The translations under genes and the position numbers were made by a program. Shown here in pieces: positions 16,258 to 25,136 of a stretch of 64,000 nt of DNA. Each line of letters begins with the position of its first letter. The stretch's first letter is position 1. The notes beneath the pieces are model-generated. The model saw only the letters and a list, made by a program, of their open reading frames with translations, did no database searches and had not been told where the DNA came from. Source of the DNA: Pyrinomonadaceae bacterium. Its GTDB lineage: Bacteria; Acidobacteriota; Blastocatellia; Pyrinomonadales; Pyrinomonadaceae. Location: positions 1,364,001 to 1,428,000 of the forward strand of contig JANQRU010000004.1 in NCBI GenBank assembly GCA_028284415.1, written 5' to 3'.

Positions 16258-18542
16258 ATTTCCAGTTGCTTCTCAAGCGAATTTTTCCAAACTTCTTGTA
16301 ATTCAGAAACTTTTGAATTTACTGCATTTTTACCATTTACATTAATCTTCAATTCTTCGCCCGCAACCTTGCCGATAATTTCAAAAGGACAATCGCCGAC
16401 GGCTTCTTTTACTTTTTCCGAATCTTCTTCAGTAAAAGTTATTAAAATCCGCGAAGGTGATTCGCTGAAAAGCTGTGTTGTTGCGTCTAAATTTCCATCG
16501 TTTAACTCGATTTCCGCACCGTCGGCTTTGTTGTTTAGTGAAGCAAAACATTGTTCGGCGATGGCGACTGCGAGACCGCCTTCGGCTGTGTCGTGAGCGG
16601 AATTTATCAGTTGTTCGTCAATTAATTTTAGGCAAGTGTCTTGGACTTTTTTCTCTAAGTTAAGATCAATTTTCGGGACTTCACCGACCTCGATTAATTC
16701 ATTTACCGTGTACCCCAAAACCGTTTGTGCGTATTCGCTGACGGATAGATCGTAGTTGGTTGTGCCTAAGATGGCGATGATGTCGCCTTCATTTTTGAAG
16801 CCTTGTGTGATGAGTTTGTGAACGTCTTCGATAAGTCCGACCATTCCGATTGTTGGTGTTGGCAGAACGCCGTCGCCGTCGGTTTCATTGTAGAAGGAAA
16901 CATTTCCCGAAATTACGGGCGTTGAAAACATTTCGCAAGCTTCTTTCATTCCGTCAATCGTTTCCGAAAATGCCCACATAATTTTCGGGCGTTCGGGCGA
17001 AGCGAAGTTTAGGCAATTCGTCACGGCAAGTGGTTTTCCGCCGACGCAGACATTATTTCGAGCCGCCTCCGCGACCGTCAATTTCGCACCTTCTTTCGGG
17101 TTCACCGCACAAAAACGTCCGTTTGAATCAAGACACATCGAAACTGCACGGCGTGTTTCTTTCACACGAACAACCGAAGCATCCGCTCCCGGCAAGACAG
17201 CAGTATTCGTCCGAACCATATGATCATATTGCTCATAGACGAAATGCTTTGAGCAAATATTCGGAGCGGTGAGTAGCATTTTCAATGCTTGGTTCAGGTC
17301 TTCTGTTTTTGGTCTTCGGTCTTTGAATTCCTCTATTCCTCTACTCCCCGACTCCTCCACTTCCGCCGGATTCTGCATCGGGCGATTGTATTTCGGTGCA
17401 GATTCGGTCAATTTATCAACGGGCATATCTGCCATCAATTCGCCGTGATGAAAGATTTTCAAGCGATTTCCTTCGACGACCTTGCCGATGACGACCGCGT
17501 CCAAATCCCATTTGTTGAAAATCTCCACTAGTTCGTTTTCGCGTCCCGATTTGGCGACTATGAGCATACGTTCCTGTGACTCTGAAAGTAGCATTTCATA
17601 AGCAGTCATATTCGTTTCGCGTTGCGGAACATCATCTAAATAAAGTTCCAAACCCGTTCCCGCACGATCCGCCATCTCAACCGAAGACGAAGTTAAACCT
17701 GCTGCTCCCATATCCTGAATGCCTTCAATCGCCCCCGAACGCATTGCTTCTAAACAGGCTTCAAGCAACAATTTTTCAAGAAACGGATCACCAACCTGAA
17801 CCGTCGGACGTTTTTCGAGTGCTTCATCATCAAACTCCGCCGAAGCCATCGTCGCCCCGTGAATTCCATCACGTCCTGTCTTCGCACCGACATACATCAC
17901 GGGGTTTCCAACGCCCGAAGCTTTACCAAAGAAAATCTGATCTTCGCGGACAATCCCAAGTGCATAAGCATTAACGAGTGGATTTAGATTATAAGCCTCA
18001 TCAAAATCAACTTCGCCGCCAATTGTGGGAACTCCAAAGCAATTTCCGTAGTGAGCAATTCCTTCGACAACTCCTTTCAAAATAGATTTATTTCTGTTCG
18101 CAACCTTCTCATTTGTTGAGCGATTTTCGTCTGAGTTTAAGTGTCCAAAGTGCAAAGAGTTCATCGCTGCAATTGGTCTTGCTCCCATTGTGAAAACATC
18201 CCGTAAAATCCCGCCAACTCCGGTTGCCGCACCTTGAAATGGTTCGATAAAACTTGGGTGATTATGAGATTCAACCTTAAAAGCCACGCACCAGCCGTCG
18301 CCTATATCGACAACACCTGCGTTTTCACCCGGTGGGACAATGACTTGTTCGCCTGTCGTTGGTAAACGGCTTAAATGAACACGAGAGGATTTATAACTGC
18401 AATGCTCCGACCACATTACAGAGAAGACACCGAGTTCCGTAAAATTCGGCTCGCGTCCCATGATCTCTTTAATGCGTTCGTATTCGTCGGGAGAAATTCC
18501 GTGTTCCTCAATAATTTCAGGCGTGATTTCAGGTTGATTCAT
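16254..18542 (-). CDS. purL: Phosphoribosylformylglycinamidine synthase, PurL subunit
   Basis: ATP-dependent step 4 of purine synthesis (FGAR to FGAM), working with PurQ and PurS which are not in this window. 762 aa is the short, Gram-positive/thermophile PurL form without a glutaminase domain. Visible motifs: [17 protein letters not shown]-like (residues ~36-51), [27 protein letters not shown] (ATP/FGAR site), [13 protein letters not shown], and a second half with [15 protein letters not shown]. Strong conservation leaves little doubt. It is monocistronic: a hairpin terminator separates it from dinB upstream. Confidence 0.95.
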   Translation of the reverse strand: MNQPEITPEIIEEHGISPDEYERIKEIMGREPNFTELGVFSVMWSEHCSYKSSRVHLSRLPTTGEQVIVPPGENAGVVDIGDGWCVAFKVESHNHPSFIEPFQGAATGVGGILRDVFTMGARPIAAMNSLHFGHLNSDENRSTNEKVANRNKSILKGVVEGIAHYGNCFGVPTIGGEVDFDEAYNLNPLVNAYALGIVREDQIFFGKASGVGNPVMYVGAKTGRDGIHGATMASAEFDDEALEKRPTVQVGDPFLEKLLLEACLEAMRSGAIEGIQDMGAAGLTSSSVEMADRAGTGLELYLDDVPQRETNMTAYEMLLSESQERMLIVAKSGRENELVEIFNKWDLDAVVIGKVVEGNRLKIFHHGELMADMPVDKLTESAPKYNRPMQNPAEVEESGSRGIEEFKDRRPKTEDLNQALKMLLTAPNICSKHFVYEQYDHMVRTNTAVLPGADASVVRVKETRRAVSMCLDSNGRFCAVNPKEGAKLTVAEAARNNVCVGGKPLAVTNCLNFASPERPKIMWAFSETIDGMKEACEMFSTPVISGNVSFYNETDGDGVLPTPTIGMVGLIEDVHKLITQGFKNEGDIIAILGTTNYDLSVSEYAQTVLGYTVNELIEVGEVPKIDLNLEKKVQDTCLKLIDEQLINSAHDTAEGGLAVAIAEQCFASLNNKADGAEIELNDGNLDATTQLFSESPSRILITFTEEDSEKVKEAVGDCPFEIIGKVAGEELKINVNGKNAVNSKVSELQEVWKNSLEKQLEI

Positions 18543-18578
18543 AGCTTAAATAGTAAAAAAGGTCTCTAAAATAAAAAA

Positions 18579-18632
18579 AGAGAGTTTATTATTTGAGCGT
18601 ACTTTTTTCAAATCCGCTTTAATAAACTCTCT
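18579..18632. terminator. Inverted repeat between dinB-like gene and purL
   Basis: AGAGAGTTTATTA (18579-18591) and its exact complement (18620-18632) enclose a 28-nt loop. On the minus strand the stem is followed by TTTTTTTAT, so it terminates the DinB gene. Confidence 0.65.
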
Positions 18633-18652
18633 TAATAAAAACCTTTTATTGC

Positions 18653-19153
18653 TTAAGCCATTGCGGGCATTCCTTGTTCTTCCCATTCTTCTTTCGCCGG
18701 ACCGTATATTCCCGGAACTCTCAATCCTGCTTGTCGCATCAAAACCGTCATTTGTCCTCGATGATGTATCTGATGTGCAATCAGGGCATTGAGAACAGTT
18801 CCTTTTTTCCATGTCTGCCCATACATTTCAATATCATCTTCCAATTCTTCATCACTCCAAGTATTTTTAACAATTTCTGTAACGGCTTCAGCGTCTTTTT
18901 CGTAAGCATTACTGATTTCAGAAACTCTATCCGGAACTTCTCCTTCTTTTACATCTGATTCAAAATTTAGTCCTGCGTGACCCATCATTTCACTCAAAGT
19001 ATGCGTAATGTGCCATGCTATAAAACCAAGTGAACGACCTTCATCAGTAACTTTTTGTGATAAAGATTCATCCGTCAAACTTCCAAAAATTTTCAAAGTT
19101 CCTTGCGATTCATAATTCCAATCGGTCGTAAAATCTTCTATTGAACGATACAT
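18653..19153 (-). CDS. DinB-family protein
   Basis: Four-helix-bundle metal-binding protein of the DinB/YfiT superfamily. Metal-ligand pattern: a His in LGFIAWHITHTLSEM and the pair in LIAHQIHHRGQMTVLMRQAG, which is the family signature. The start is ATG at 19153, preceded by AAAGGAGC; an upstream in-frame ATG at 19195 would add 14 residues. Members include thiol-S-transferases and damage-induced proteins; the exact activity here is unknown. Confidence 0.88.
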   Translation of the reverse strand: MYRSIEDFTTDWNYESQGTLKIFGSLTDESLSQKVTDEGRSLGFIAWHITHTLSEMMGHAGLNFESDVKEGEVPDRVSEISNAYEKDAEAVTEIVKNTWSDEELEDDIEMYGQTWKKGTVLNALIAHQIHHRGQMTVLMRQAGLRVPGIYGPAKEEWEEQGMPAMA

Positions 19154-19383
19154 AATAGTTGCTCCTTTTAATGATTGTATGAAATAGTGTTGCATCTATG
19201 AAACTACCATAAGGAGACTATAAAAGCAAGAATTTGATTCAACGAAAAGGATTGTTTCGCAACATATTTTGGGGAATTAATTCTTTTAAATATATTTCCT
19301 GATTCTAAAATTTTTTTGTTTAATTTCGCATATAGGTATATCATCACCCTGTTTTTTATATTAATGCTCAGGAGGACAAAAAA

Positions 19384-20019
19384 ATGGTTGGTTTACCTTT
19401 AGCTCGAGCCAAAGATCTTGTAGTTCAAAAATCCGATAATGAACTTCTCATCTATGATCTGCGAAGAAATAAAGCTATACATCTTAATGAAACTTCAGCA
19501 GTGGTCTGGGAACTTTGTGATGGCAAACGTTCGGTTTCACAGATCAGTGATGAAATGAGTAAGCGTTTAAGGACATTAGTCAGTGAGGAATTAGTATGGC
19601 TTGCAGTCTTACAATTTGAAAAAGATCGTTTGCTGGAAAATGCTGAAATAATTGACGGTAATACTGATAGATTATCTCGAAGAGAACTGATCAGAAAAGT
19701 CGGTTTCTCATCTGTAATTGCTCTGCCATTAATATCATCAATAGTTGCTCCAAGTGCAGCAATGGCTCAATCTGCTTGCACGCCAGATAATAATCCATGC
19801 CCGACTGTAATGCCCCCGAATTGTTGCTCGAATAATTGTGTGAGTGGTATCTGCTGTAGTGGATCACTTGGGAATCAGTCTCCAGGAACAACCAATTGTG
19901 AAGCTCCCTCGGCTAGTCCTTGTCAGTTAACAGAAACCATAATATGTTGCAGTGGCAATGCTATGAATAATGGTCAGGGAGCATGTCCCGTCAATCAAAT
20001 AGAATGCGAATGCATATAG
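19384..20019 (+). CDS. PqqD-like domain fused to a Tat signal and Cys-rich tail
   Basis: Three parts. Residues ~10-90 form a PqqD-like winged-helix (LLIYDLRRNKAIHLNETSAVVWELCDGKRSV split here: strands LLIYDL, AIHLNETS, then VWELCDG and a helical end), the fold used as a RiPP recognition element. Residues 97-128 are a twin-arginine signal: SRRELIRK, hydrophobic VIALPLISSIV, cleavage AMA/QS. Residues 129-211 carry 14 Cys (NCCSNNC, GICCSG, IICCSG, ECEC) with no other feature. Tat signals normally sit at the N-terminus, so the PqqD part would stay in the cytoplasm as a leader. Function unknown; strong Shine-Dalgarno AGGAGG. No maturase gene lies nearby. Confidence 0.85.
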   Translation: MVGLPLARAKDLVVQKSDNELLIYDLRRNKAIHLNETSAVVWELCDGKRSVSQISDEMSKRLRTLVSEELVWLAVLQFEKDRLLENAEIIDGNTDRLSRRELIRKVGFSSVIALPLISSIVAPSAAMAQSACTPDNNPCPTVMPPNCCSNNCVSGICCSGSLGNQSPGTTNCEAPSASPCQLTETIICCSGNAMNNGQGACPVNQIECECI

Positions 20020-20110
20020 CTTAATAATAAAAGATTAAGTAAATCGTTGTTTTAAGATGATACTTAGAAAAACTCAATAAAACCCTAGAGAAAAGATTTA
20101 GAGACGTTCT

Positions 20111-20722
20111 TTAGTTTTTAATCTTAATATCTTTTTTCGGATCGCAGGGCTTTTTAATTGTCGTGTTTTTTTTGGCAGTACCAGCCTTTAGTAGAGAATT
20201 CAGTTTGTTTTTGACAATATCGACTTTTATTATGCCTTGCCTCGTATGTGCAACATCGCCATTTTCAGCATACAGAATTGTAAAGGGAAGTCCGCCCTGC
20301 CAGTCTTTTGAAATCGAACTGATGACAGCATTTTCGTCATTTGTACGTAATAGATAGGCTGGCATTGTTGCTTTCATTTCTTTTAAGAATTTTGGAACAT
20401 CGCGGTTTATTTCAGCCAAGTCATCAAGTGAAATAGTTATAAAATCTATTTTGCCTTTGTATTCTTTATCAATTTCAACAAGTTCGGGAAACTCTTCGCG
20501 ACAGGGAACACACCAAGTTGCCCAAAAATTTACAAGAAGTGGTTTACCTTTCGGTTTCAGAATTTCTTTGATGGTTATCTCATCAACCTTTGTGACTTTA
20601 GGAGTTATAAATACTGTCGAAGCTTTGCTGCTGGTTGAGTTAGTTTTTTGAGCGAAAAGGTTTGTAGTTAAAGATACAGACAGAATCGCCAAGGTTATAA
20701 ATACTTTAAAGACTTTTTTCAT
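20111..20722 (-). CDS. TlpA-like thiol:disulfide oxidoreductase
   Basis: Exported thioredoxin-fold protein: signal peptide MKKVFKVFITLAILSVSL...FA, then active site NFWATWCVPCREEFPEL with C71 and C74. TlpA/ResA family markers include KPLLVNFWA and GGLPFTILY (cis-Pro context). Start at 20722; the ATG at 20773 would put 17 charged residues before the signal. Probably reduces periplasmic disulfides. It is the last of a minus-strand redox group (lipB, lipoprotein, redoxin). Confidence 0.88.
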   Translation of the reverse strand: MKKVFKVFITLAILSVSLTTNLFAQKTNSTSSKASTVFITPKVTKVDEITIKEILKPKGKPLLVNFWATWCVPCREEFPELVEIDKEYKGKIDFITISLDDLAEINRDVPKFLKEMKATMPAYLLRTNDENAVISSISKDWQGGLPFTILYAENGDVAHTRQGIIKVDIVKNKLNSLLKAGTAKKNTTIKKPCDPKKDIKIKN

Positions 20723-20774
20723 TTTAAAACTCTTTTCTTTCACTTCTTCGGCAGGCGGAATTCCATTGATCAAC

Positions 20775-20811
20775 TTAGCCCCGCATTCCGTTTTGGTTTA
20801 TACGGGGCTAA
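20775..20811 (-). terminator. Intercistronic hairpin between two thioredoxin-fold genes
   Basis: TTAGCCCCG and CGGGGCTAA form a GC-rich 9-bp stem with a 19-nt loop. No T-run follows, so it is more likely a processing or attenuation element than a full terminator. Confidence 0.45.
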
Positions 20812-20835
20812 ATCTTGTCATCCTGCATAAATAGT

Positions 20836-21444
20836 TTACATTTTTTCTTTCTTGATACGTTTAATCGTGCAACCGAAAGCTCTAGTTTCTTTTTCGGTGA
20901 TCTCTTTGCCTGCTAATTTTTCGTTAAAAGCATTTTTCAAGAAAGGTTTTGTAATGTTTGTTCCACTTCGATCATTATCAATCGCACCGTGATAATCAAG
21001 GATATTATTGTTGTTGAAATAATAAACTTCCGGTGTGCGTGTTGCTCCTAGTTTGTCTGCGAAAACGTTATTTTTATCAATCCAAACAGGGAATTTATAA
21101 AGATTTTTGATGTGTTCTCTGACTGCATCAACAGGTTCTGTACGGTTTGAATATACACCGATAAAGTTTATACCTTTTTCTTTATAAGCATTCGCAATTT
21201 CATTGATGCGATCGTCATATTGTTTTACGACTGGGCATTGAACGGATAGAAAAACTATCAAAGAACCATTCTTACCTTTTAGGTCATTAAGAGAATAATC
21301 CTTGCCCATTGGGTCAGGCATCGTAACATTATCTAACTTTGAACCGATCGGAAATGTGCCTTCTTCAGCACTTGAAATATTTGTAGATGCAAAAAATGTA
21401 ACAACGGCTAATAGTGCGACGAATAAAATGCTTTTGCGTTTCAT
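20836..21444 (-). CDS. Exported redoxin-domain protein
   Basis: Signal peptide (ILFVALLAVVTFFASTNISSA) followed by an AhpC/TSA-Redoxin fold: IGSKLDNVTMPDPMGKDYSL, IVFLSVQCPVVKQY with the single active Cys C70, and GATRTPEVYYFN. A conserved C-terminal Cys (AFGCTIKR, C192) matches 'redoxin domain' proteins in which it may be the resolving Cys. 202 aa. Proposed role: envelope thiol redox. It lies between a lipoprotein and the TlpA gene in the same direction. Confidence 0.82.
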   Translation of the reverse strand: MKRKSILFVALLAVVTFFASTNISSAEEGTFPIGSKLDNVTMPDPMGKDYSLNDLKGKNGSLIVFLSVQCPVVKQYDDRINEIANAYKEKGINFIGVYSNRTEPVDAVREHIKNLYKFPVWIDKNNVFADKLGATRTPEVYYFNNNNILDYHGAIDNDRSGTNITKPFLKNAFNEKLAGKEITEKETRAFGCTIKRIKKEKM

Positions 21445-21491
21445 TATTTTTTTTGAACTCCTGATTTTTTTGTATAAATACGAATTTAACA

Positions 21492-21513
21492 GCTTGTAAA
21501 CGTGGTTACAAGC
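21492..21513 (-). terminator. Possible terminator after the lipoprotein gene
   Basis: GCTTGTAA and TTACAAGC form an 8-bp stem with a 6-nt loop in the 146-bp gap before the redoxin gene. No clear T-run follows. Confidence 0.35.
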
Positions 21514-21590
21514 AAATTTTTGTGTCCTGTTCGTTTTGGTCAGCTAAACTTTTAATACTTTGTCCGCGAATATTTATTCCGAAACATTCA

Positions 21591-22517
21591 TTACTTAGAA
21601 ATTTTTATATTTCGCACAGTTAAATTATATCCACCGTTTTCGACGAGCTTATCTTCTTTGTCAACCAATTCTAGCTTGACTGTGGATTCACCTTCTTTCC
21701 AACCTTTTAGCCAAAGAGGTGACCATTTTTCGATATATTTTGCTTCTCCGCCATTGATTGTATAACGGACTTTATATTTACCTCCATCTCCCGTTAACTT
21801 AGCATTTGAGAGCCAAAAATCAATCATGATTGCTTCGGCATCAGCACCTTTATATTCGCCCTTTGGACGACTGTAAGTTAATAATGGTTTAGAAAAATCT
21901 ACGTTTCCTGCATTTGAGTTTTCAACATCCGCCCCTTCAGCTTTTTTCTCTTCGGATTTAGCATCTGCCATCTTGTTTCCATTGGAATCAGTGGTGGGCT
22001 TTGTCTCATCCGCTTTTCCATCTTTAACAGTAAACTTTATGGTTTTGAAAGCTTTTTCATTTTTGTAGCTTTCGTGCCAAGGTCTTGAGGCAAACATACG
22101 TAAGGTGTGTTCTCCGTCGGGAACATTGCGAAGCTCGAAACCTTCATCCCACATATAATGTGCGGCATAAGGTTGATTATTTAAGATAACGTGAACGTGA
22201 TTGCCCATTCCTTTATCGTCTTGTCCTTGTTTTACATTGCCGACAACTTTAACTTTAACTTTAACGGTTGAGCTATTGATCGTTTCGCCTTCTTTCGGAG
22301 ATTCAACTTGCAGTTCAGGTTCAGCTTTGTCCTGATCACCACGTTCTTTCATTTTTTCTTTAATTGAATCAGGTGTTTCGACAATGGTAAATTCCGTAGT
22401 TTCAGTTTTTGTTTCTGTGTTGCCTTCTTTCGCAGTGTTGTCTGTTTTTGGTGCTTCGCAACTTGCTAAAAACAATATTATTCCGATAAATACAATAAAT
22501 AATTTCGTAATTTTCAT
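21591..22517 (-). CDS. Lipoprotein of unknown function, 308 aa
   Basis: A type II signal ends in FLASC (Cys20), so it should be lipid-anchored. A low-complexity acidic/Thr-rich linker follows, then a domain with SPKEGETINSSTVKVKVKVVG, NHVHVILNNQPY and VPDGEHTLRMFASRPWHES, which looks like an Ig-like/bacterial-surface fold, and a second domain after another linker (KPLLTYSRPKGEY...GWKEGESTVKLELVD). Known families with the 'NHVHVILNN...GEHTL' pattern are secreted; function not assigned. It lies 18 bp after lipB. Confidence 0.75.
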   Translation of the reverse strand: MKITKLFIVFIGIILFLASCEAPKTDNTAKEGNTETKTETTEFTIVETPDSIKEKMKERGDQDKAEPELQVESPKEGETINSSTVKVKVKVVGNVKQGQDDKGMGNHVHVILNNQPYAAHYMWDEGFELRNVPDGEHTLRMFASRPWHESYKNEKAFKTIKFTVKDGKADETKPTTDSNGNKMADAKSEEKKAEGADVENSNAGNVDFSKPLLTYSRPKGEYKGADAEAIMIDFWLSNAKLTGDGGKYKVRYTINGGEAKYIEKWSPLWLKGWKEGESTVKLELVDKEDKLVENGGYNLTVRNIKISK

Positions 22518-22535
22518 ATGATTCCCCTGTTTTGA

Positions 22536-23222
22536 TCAAACCTCTGCTGTTTCTAACTCTCTAGTTTTTTCTTCTTCGACATTTTTCACTTCAAAAACGT
22601 CCGCAAAATTTTTGATTAGCTTATCTTCAACTTCTTTTAATGAAATCTCATCGCCCAAAATCTCCTCCATAGAGGTTACGGGTTCTCCTTCGCAAGCAAT
22701 TATCCAATTGTAGTAGCTCAAGTCCGTATTTACATTCAGAGCAAATCCGTGAGTCGTAACCCAACGCTTAATGTGAACACCGATTGCTGCGATCTTGCCG
22801 TCTTTTGTGTGAACGCCTGTTAAATCTTTTATTCTGAAAGCCTCAATACCAAAATCTGCCATCGTGCGAATTAAGACTTCTTCTAAATCTCTTACATATC
22901 TATGAACATCTTTTCTGTCGGGACTTAAGGAAATTATCGGGTAGCCAACTATTTGCCCGATACCGTGATATGTAACTTTTCCTCCGCGGTTTATGCTAAA
23001 AACTTGAGCACCAAGTTTCTTTAAAACTTCAGCAGTTGCAAGAACTCCATCCCCGTTTTTTGCACGTCTTCCAAGCGTAAAAGTGTGCGGATGCTCAAGC
23101 AATAAAAGATAGTCTTTTTTACGTTCGTCAATCACTTTTGTTTCGAGTTCTTTTTGCAAACTTAAACCTTTATCGTAATCAAAACGACCAAGACGGCGAA
23201 CTTTTAACACTTTTTCTTTCAT
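22536..23222 (-). CDS. lipB: Lipoyl(octanoyl) transferase
   Basis: Transfers octanoate from acyl carrier protein to lipoyl domains of 2-oxoacid dehydrogenases and GcvH. Motifs: LEHPHTFTLGRRA, NRGGKVTYHGIGQIVGYP, catalytic Lys143 in DGKIAAIGVHI, THGFALNVNTDL, and the thiol C177 in IIACEGEPVTSM. 228 aa is typical. Divergent from the gene at 23278 with a 55-bp gap, so both promoters are compact. Confidence 0.93.
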   Translation of the reverse strand: MKEKVLKVRRLGRFDYDKGLSLQKELETKVIDERKKDYLLLLEHPHTFTLGRRAKNGDGVLATAEVLKKLGAQVFSINRGGKVTYHGIGQIVGYPIISLSPDRKDVHRYVRDLEEVLIRTMADFGIEAFRIKDLTGVHTKDGKIAAIGVHIKRWVTTHGFALNVNTDLSYYNWIIACEGEPVTSMEEILGDEISLKEVEDKLIKNFADVFEVKNVEEEKTRELETAEV

Positions 23223-23277
23223 CTTTTATATGTAGATTGTAGAATTATTCCCAACAATCTGGCAAAGAGGAGAAAGA

Positions 23278-23820
23278 ATGAAGCGAAATTTGAATTTGAA
23301 GAGTATAGTTGTATTTGTTTTTTTACTTAGTTTTATTATGGGTTTGAGCATAAATGCTGATGCTCAGCGTCGTCGTTCAAAATCAAGTCGAAGCAAGGCT
23401 GCTGCCGCCGCTCGTGCAAAAAATGCCGCCGACCTTAAAAAAGGAGCAAAAGATGTTGGTATTCAGTTAATGAATGTAACGAAATTTGTATATGTTCTCG
23501 GCGGAGTTGCCAGAGGAATCGAAGATATTGATAAGGAAGTAAAAGCAGGAAAAGCATCCAGAGAAGTTGCAGAAAAAAATCAGCAATTCAAAGCAGATGT
23601 AATTCGTAGCATACGGGCTTTGCGGGCAGGACTAGTTAAATTAGACACGGATTTTCGGGCGAAAACTGCCTTGAGAAGATATGTTGTTAATTTGCAAAAT
23701 GTGATGCCATATAGTGCCAGAGCAGAGGATTTAGCCGCCGCCGGAAGATTCAATGATGCAGGTAAGGAATTGCTTCTTGTGATAGAAACTTTAACTGATA
23801 CGCTTGTTGCAATGCCTTAG
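23278..23820 (+). CDS. Exported basic helical protein, 180 aa
   Basis: Signal peptide residues 1-29 (VVFVFLLSFIMGLSINADAQ) followed by an Arg/Ser/Ala-rich stretch (RRRSKSSRSKAAAAARAK) and a predicted helical bundle (KDVGIQLMNVTKFVYVLGGVARGIEDIDKEV...). No recognised domain. The basic segment suggests contact with a polyanion or membrane surface. Shine-Dalgarno AGAGGAGA before ATG. A strong bidirectional terminator follows. Confidence 0.7.
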   Translation: MKRNLNLKSIVVFVFLLSFIMGLSINADAQRRRSKSSRSKAAAAARAKNAADLKKGAKDVGIQLMNVTKFVYVLGGVARGIEDIDKEVKAGKASREVAEKNQQFKADVIRSIRALRAGLVKLDTDFRAKTALRRYVVNLQNVMPYSARAEDLAAAGRFNDAGKELLLVIETLTDTLVAMP

Positions 23821-23838
23821 AATATAAATTATAAAAAG

Positions 23839-23882
23839 AAAAAAGAGTTGGTGATTAAGAAATTTAATCACCAACTCTTTTT
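23839..23882. terminator. Bidirectional Rho-independent terminator
   Basis: AAAAAGAGTTGGTGATTAA and its complement form a near-perfect 19-bp stem with a 5-nt loop. A-runs and T-runs flank both sides, so it can stop the convergent genes on both strands. Confidence 0.9.
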
Positions 23883-23899
23883 AGGAACAAAAACTTTAC

Positions 23900-24490
23900 T
23901 TAATTATTTAATCCCAATTTTTTACGGATATATTTTTCGGCTTCTTTTTCACGAATTTCACCATTTACAACAATAGTTTTTTCAGTTAATACATCGCCCT
24001 CTTTTTCCAATTCATTTGGAACTAAAAATACATTGTAAGGCGTTCCCCATTTTCGGTTGTCGCCCGTTACCGTTCTGTATTTGTGATGGAGAGTTTTTTG
24101 TCTTTCTTTGGATGATAAAGATTCGGCTACGACAGGGAATGTAGTTTTGTAAAACTTTAAAGTATTTTTGACTCTATCAGCCGAAGCATAAAGACTTACG
24201 CCGACTATGCCCAGACCTTTATCCTTATATTTCTCATGGAGTTTTTGCGTAAGCGGTATTTGATAATTCGAGCTATGACACCAGGGAGCAAAATAAAAAA
24301 CCATCACGAGCTTTTTATCTTTCGTGTATTCACGCAAATTCATTTCCTTATCAGTCAAAACACTTTTATAAGTCCAATCCTTATAACTTATTTTCTTTTT
24401 CTTCAGAGGTGCATACTCATGATCGTGTTGTGCAAAAGCCGTAAATACAAAAGCAAAGAGCAAAAGTACTGAAATAAAAATCTTTTTCAT
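23900..24490 (-). CDS. Exported thioredoxin-fold protein with single active Cys
   Basis: Signal peptide (MKKIFISVLLLFAFVFTAFA) then a His/Asp start (QHDHEYA) and a TlpA-like fold: LVMVFYFAPWCHSSNYQIPL carries C71 but Ser where the second Cys of CxxC should be. WGTPYNVFLVP gives the cis-Pro region. A monothiol thioredoxin-like protein could act by glutathionylation, thiol transfer or copper handling. ATG at 24490 is preceded by GAGGAAA. It lies 62 bp after the PepSY gene in the same direction. Confidence 0.8.
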   Translation of the reverse strand: MKKIFISVLLLFAFVFTAFAQHDHEYAPLKKKKISYKDWTYKSVLTDKEMNLREYTKDKKLVMVFYFAPWCHSSNYQIPLTQKLHEKYKDKGLGIVGVSLYASADRVKNTLKFYKTTFPVVAESLSSKERQKTLHHKYRTVTGDNRKWGTPYNVFLVPNELEKEGDVLTEKTIVVNGEIREKEAEKYIRKKLGLNN

Positions 24491-24552
24491 AAACAAAATT
24501 TCCTCAATTGAAAGACTAAACTCTCGGATGCGAAAAAACAAGATTTAGATGT

Positions 24553-25083
24553 TTAATGAACCTCTTCGCTGTTTAGTTCAATTTTATTGTCTTTCTTGTT
24601 CTTTCCACTACTAAACCAATACACGCAATTCAGATAAATTCCAGTAATTGCTGAAAGACAAGCTAAAGCAGAGAAGATCAAAAGCAAAGTAACCTGCCAC
24701 GAACCTGCAAAGAAATAAAAATGTGCTTGGCGAAAAAATCTGGTTGCTAAATTTGGAGGGGGAGTTTTCAAAACCTCACCTGTTTCAGCGTTCACCAAAA
24801 TCGAATCTGCACCCATTCCACCGATTGCTTGATAATACGGTTTTCCATCACGCATAAGAAGAGTCAGAGCAGTCGTCGGCAAAGTCTTTCCCGCAAATTT
24901 ATGTGCCTTTTCAATCGCTTCCGTCGGTGAAATCTTTACACGTTCCTGTGCAATCACATCAACCTTCCCACCCTCAACTGTATTCGGTAAAGCATACAAA
25001 AATCCGCTAAAAGCCCAAGCCAAAACGGGAATCGAAACAAAAAGTCCAAACCACAAATGAACCTGATAAATTACTTTTTTCAT
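24553..25083 (-). CDS. PepSY-associated membrane protein
   Basis: Starts MKKVIYQVHLWFGLFVSIPVLAWAFSGFLYA, the N-terminal helix of PepSY-TM proteins (often linked to siderophore/iron or ferric reductase genes); a PepSY-like middle (ISPTEAIEKAHKFAG, GMGADSILVNAETGEVL) and a second membrane helix (WQVTLLLIFSALACLSAITGIYLN) follow. 176 aa, shorter than the four-helix versions. Inferred two-helix inner-membrane protein, perhaps supplying electrons or metal contact for the redox partner downstream. Confidence 0.82.
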   Translation of the reverse strand: MKKVIYQVHLWFGLFVSIPVLAWAFSGFLYALPNTVEGGKVDVIAQERVKISPTEAIEKAHKFAGKTLPTTALTLLMRDGKPYYQAIGGMGADSILVNAETGEVLKTPPPNLATRFFRQAHFYFFAGSWQVTLLLIFSALACLSAITGIYLNCVYWFSSGKNKKDNKIELNSEEVH

Positions 25084-25136
25084 GTGATTATTTTTATCAC
25101 AGCAGATAGAAAGAACACAGCAGAGAGGTTAGAAAT

